NCBI GenBank assembly: GCA_028683995.1
Contig: JAQUGU010000059.1
Coordinates: 2,267 to 9,109, forward strand
Reading direction: 5' to 3'
Length of the DNA stretch: 6,843 nt
Origin: Syntrophomonadaceae bacterium
Lineage (GTDB): Bacteria; Bacillota; Syntrophomonadia; Syntrophomonadales; Syntrophomonadaceae
This document shows positions 5,109-6,843 of this stretch, one piece after another. The position numbers and the translations under genes were made by a program. The first letter of the stretch is position 1; every line of letters starts with the position of its first letter. The notes beneath the pieces are model-generated. The model was given only the letters and a program-made list of their open reading frames with translations, was not told where the DNA came from and did no database searches.

Positions 5109-6182
5109 GTGCACAAAAAACTATTTATTCCCGGACCGGTAGAAGTAAAACCAGCGGTACTGGAAAAGATGGCTACCCCGATGATTGGTCACCGGAGTAA
5201 AGATGCTTCCGAGCTACAGAAACGAATCAGCAGTAAATTGCAGGACATCTTATATACCAAAGAGGCTATACTGTTATCGACCAGTTCCGGTAGTGGACTC
5301 ATGGAAGGAGCAGTGCGCTCCTGTACTTTAAAAAGAGCAGCCGTATTTGCAGTAGGAGCATTTGGGGTCAGGTGGTATGAAATGGCCCAAAGCAACAATG
5401 TCCCTGCTGACCTTTTTGAAGTTGACTGGGGTACTGCAATTACTCCAGAAATGATTGATGAAGTACTTTCAACCGGGAAATATGACCTGATAACCATAAC
5501 CCATAACGAAACCTCTACCGGGCTAATGAATCCGCTGGAAACTATTGCAGGTGTAGTTAAAAATTATCCTGACGTAGTTTTTTGCCTGGATGCAGTAAGT
5601 TCCGCCGGCGGTTCTAAAATTGAGGTGGACCGGATGGGGCTAGACATATGTATAACCTCCACCCAGAAGGCTCTGGGGCTGCCGCCGGGAATGGCCCTCT
5701 GTACTTTCTCCGGTAAAGCTATAGAACGGGCCCAGGAGGTTCCCTGCCGGGGCTATTACCTGGATCTCTTATCACTTTATAATTATATTCAAAAGAAAGA
5801 CTACCAGTATCCATCTACACCTTCTTTATCTCATATGTTTGCCCTGGATTACCAGTTGGATTGTATACTGGCTGAAGGTCTGGAACAACGTTTTGCCCGC
5901 CATATAGATATGGCTGAATATGTACGGCAATGGGCTCGGGAATATTTTGCCCTCTTTGCCGATGAACGCTACCTGTCCAACACCCTGACCACGATGAAAA
6001 ATACCCGCAATATAGATGTAGCAGCTTTAAACCGTGAGCTGGGAGCCAGGGGTTATCAGATTTCCAATGGTTATGGCAAGCTTAAGGATAAAACCTTCCG
6101 CATTGCCCATATGGCAGATTGTACCCTGGAAGAAGTTAAAGAATTGATAGATAATATAAATGATATTCTTAAACTAAATTAA
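5109..6182 (+). CDS. Class V PLP-dependent aminotransferase (alanine/serine-glyoxylate type)
   Basis: The 357-residue protein starts with GTG 5109, 8 bases after GGAGG (5096-5100). Fold-type I class V landmarks are present: the N-terminal IPGPVEVKP (7-15) and IGHRS (26-30), the glycine/serine phosphate-site region STSSGSG (57-63), Asp161 in CLDAVSSAGG (pairs with the PLP pyridine nitrogen), Lys187 in TSTQKALGLPPG (Schiff-base lysine), and Arg331 in FRIAHM, the expected substrate carboxylate-binding arginine. The family moves amino groups between alanine or serine and glyoxylate, pyruvate or, in some lineages, phosphohydroxypyruvate. Substrate choice cannot be read here. In Clostridia such genes often sit by serA, and the DUF1015 neighbour supports a serine-related role, including possible substitution for SerC. 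The length is slightly below the usual 380 or so, with no missing motif. Confidence 0.9.
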   Translation: MHKKLFIPGPVEVKPAVLEKMATPMIGHRSKDASELQKRISSKLQDILYTKEAILLSTSSGSGLMEGAVRSCTLKRAAVFAVGAFGVRWYEMAQSNNVPADLFEVDWGTAITPEMIDEVLSTGKYDLITITHNETSTGLMNPLETIAGVVKNYPDVVFCLDAVSSAGGSKIEVDRMGLDICITSTQKALGLPPGMALCTFSGKAIERAQEVPCRGYYLDLLSLYNYIQKKDYQYPSTPSLSHMFALDYQLDCILAEGLEQRFARHIDMAEYVRQWAREYFALFADERYLSNTLTTMKNTRNIDVAALNRELGARGYQISNGYGKLKDKTFRIAHMADCTLEEVKELIDNINDILKLN

Positions 6183-6196
6183 CCTGTCATAGCGTT

Positions 6197-6218
6197 AATC
6201 ATAAAAATCTGCGTTCAT
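6197..6218. repeat. Short intergenic repeat, copy 2
   Basis: The core TCATAAAAATCTGCGT matches the copy at 4068-4090 with one A fewer and a few changes. It begins 15 bases after the aminotransferase stop codon. Confidence 0.4.
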
Positions 6219-6236
6219 CTGCTCCCTTAATAACGG

Positions 6237-6264
6237 CCATAGGGAGTATCCGTGTTCCCTATGG
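6237..6264. terminator. Perfect 9-bp inverted repeat, possible terminator or attenuator
   Basis: CCATAGGGA (6237-6245) pairs exactly with TCCCTATGG (6256-6264) around a 10-base loop. It lies 54 bases after the aminotransferase stop and 121 bases before the DUF1015 start. There is no T-run directly after it on either strand; the TTTT that follows comes 14 bases later. It may weaken read-through, be an RNA processing or stabilising hairpin, or be a protein site. Confidence 0.4.
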
Positions 6265-6268
6265 GTAC

Positions 6269-6335
6269 GTCAAAAAAATTTTAAAAAAGTCAGTGTTATT
6301 CATAAAAAATCAGTGTATTCAGTGTCAAAAAAATT
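6269..6335. repeat. Direct-repeat cluster in the aminotransferase-DUF1015 spacer
   Basis: GTCAAAAAAATT occurs at 6269-6280 and again at 6324-6335. Between and overlapping them TCAGTGT occurs three times (6290-6296, 6310-6316, 6319-6325). The third copy of the TCATAAAAA intergenic repeat lies at 6298-6320. The arrangement resembles dispersed intergenic repeat units; no gene is seen here. Confidence 0.55.
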
Positions 6336-6385
6336 CTATTTTCTAGTTAAGTCCACTTCTAATTCATTTTCAGGAGGATGTTGTT

Positions 6386-6843
6386 ATGGCCATTATTCGA
6401 CCCTTTAAAGCTATGCGCCCGGTACCGAAGCTAGCAGCTAAAGTAGCCGCCCTTCCCTATGATGTTATGGATAGTGAAGAAGCCCGGGAAATGGTAAAGG
6501 ATAATCCTTATTCTTTCCTGCACGTAGATAAGGCGGAAATAGATTTAGAACCAGGCATAGGCCTTTATGACCAGCAGGTATATGATAAGGCCCGGGAGAA
6601 CCTGGAGCAGATGATAAAAAAAGGAGTTCTGCAGGAAGATCCCCAGCCCAGTCTCTATATTTACCGGCAGATTATGCAAGGTCGTTCCCAGACTGGCATC
6701 GTGGCCTGCGCTGCCATCGATGATTACCTTAACAATATAATTAAAAAACACGAACATACCCGCAAGGATAAGGAACAGGACCGCACTCGCCATGTGGATC
6801 ATTGCAATGCTCAAACTGGTCCTATTTTTTTAACTTACCGCGC
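6386..6843 (+). CDS. DUF1015 family protein (N-terminal part, cut by window edge)
   Basis: ATG 6386 follows CAGGAGG (6371-6377) by 8 bases and opens a frame that is still open at the right edge, giving 152 full codons. Strong DUF1015 signatures are present: MAIIRPFKAMRP at the start, VAALPYDVMDSEEARE (about residues 20-35), NPYSFLHVDKAEIDL (about 40-54), YIYRQ (about 91-95), QTGIVACAAIDDY (about 102-114), IKKHEHTRKDKEQDR (about 119-133) and AQTGPIFLTYR near the edge. The family is about 400 residues, so more than half lies outside. Its function is not firmly known to me. The conserved charged KKHExTRxDKE motif looks like a catalytic or nucleotide-binding element, and neighbours such as aminotransferases and serA suggest serine metabolism. 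It is probably in one operon with the upstream aminotransferase, though the 203-base repeat-rich gap could hold another promoter. Confidence 0.9.
   Translation, partial: MAIIRPFKAMRPVPKLAAKVAALPYDVMDSEEAREMVKDNPYSFLHVDKAEIDLEPGIGLYDQQVYDKARENLEQMIKKGVLQEDPQPSLYIYRQIMQGRSQTGIVACAAIDDYLNNIIKKHEHTRKDKEQDRTRHVDHCNAQTGPIFLTYR

Noticed and set aside
5189..5497. Minus-strand frame of 102 codons.
   Set aside because: It is antisense to the aminotransferase, with no binding site or recognised motif.
6545..6814. Minus-strand hydrophobic frame of 89 codons.
   Set aside because: It is antisense to the DUF1015 gene; the hydrophobic look is a side effect of opposite-strand translation of a charged protein.

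Overview
The window looks like chromosomal DNA of an endospore-forming member of the Clostridia (Bacillota). The reasons are a SpoVM-like 21-codon gene, very strong AGGAGG-type ribosome binding sites, GTG and TTG starts, A+T-rich intergenic DNA, and families common in anaerobic Clostridia (a DUF3792 membrane protein, DUF3343, a short XPD-like DinG helicase, DUF1015). A Syntrophomonas-like relative is a guess from overall flavour; no taxonomic marker gene is present. No mobile element, CRISPR array, tRNA or rRNA was seen.

Layout: (1) 1-816, minus strand: the N-terminal part of a seven-helix membrane sensor followed by the start of a PAS domain; it runs off the left edge. (2) 1098-1475, plus strand: a four-helix DUF3792/TIGR04086 membrane protein behind a leader with possible anti-Shine-Dalgarno pairing. 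(3) 1494-1524: a GC-rich hairpin between convergent genes. (4) 1538-1778, minus strand: two very small genes easily missed by gene callers, a SpoVM homologue (1713-1778) and, downstream, a 27-residue single-helix peptide (1538-1621) behind its own AGGAGG site and a foldable spacer. (5) 1908-3971, minus strand: an iron-sulfur DinG/XPD-family helicase. (6) 4163-4898, minus strand: a two-gene operon of a PaaI-type hotdog thioesterase and a DUF3343 putative sulfur/selenium carrier-like protein, ended by a textbook terminator. (7) 5109-6182, plus strand: a class V pyridoxal-phosphate aminotransferase behind a promoter overlapped by a 9-bp inverted repeat. (8) 6183-6385: a repeat-rich, A-rich spacer with a hairpin. 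(9) 6386 to the right edge, plus strand: the N-terminal part of a DUF1015 protein.

Functional links: the aminotransferase and the DUF1015 protein are codirectional and probably belong to one serine/glyoxylate-related locus, though the spacer between them could carry a separate promoter. The thioesterase and DUF3343 genes are 4 bases apart and surely cotranscribed. SpoVM and the 27-residue peptide share strand and spacing and end at the hairpin, so they may form a small sporulation transcript; a CATACA element upstream fits a sigma-E -10 box. These two small genes and their spacer are the best candidates for something undescribed.
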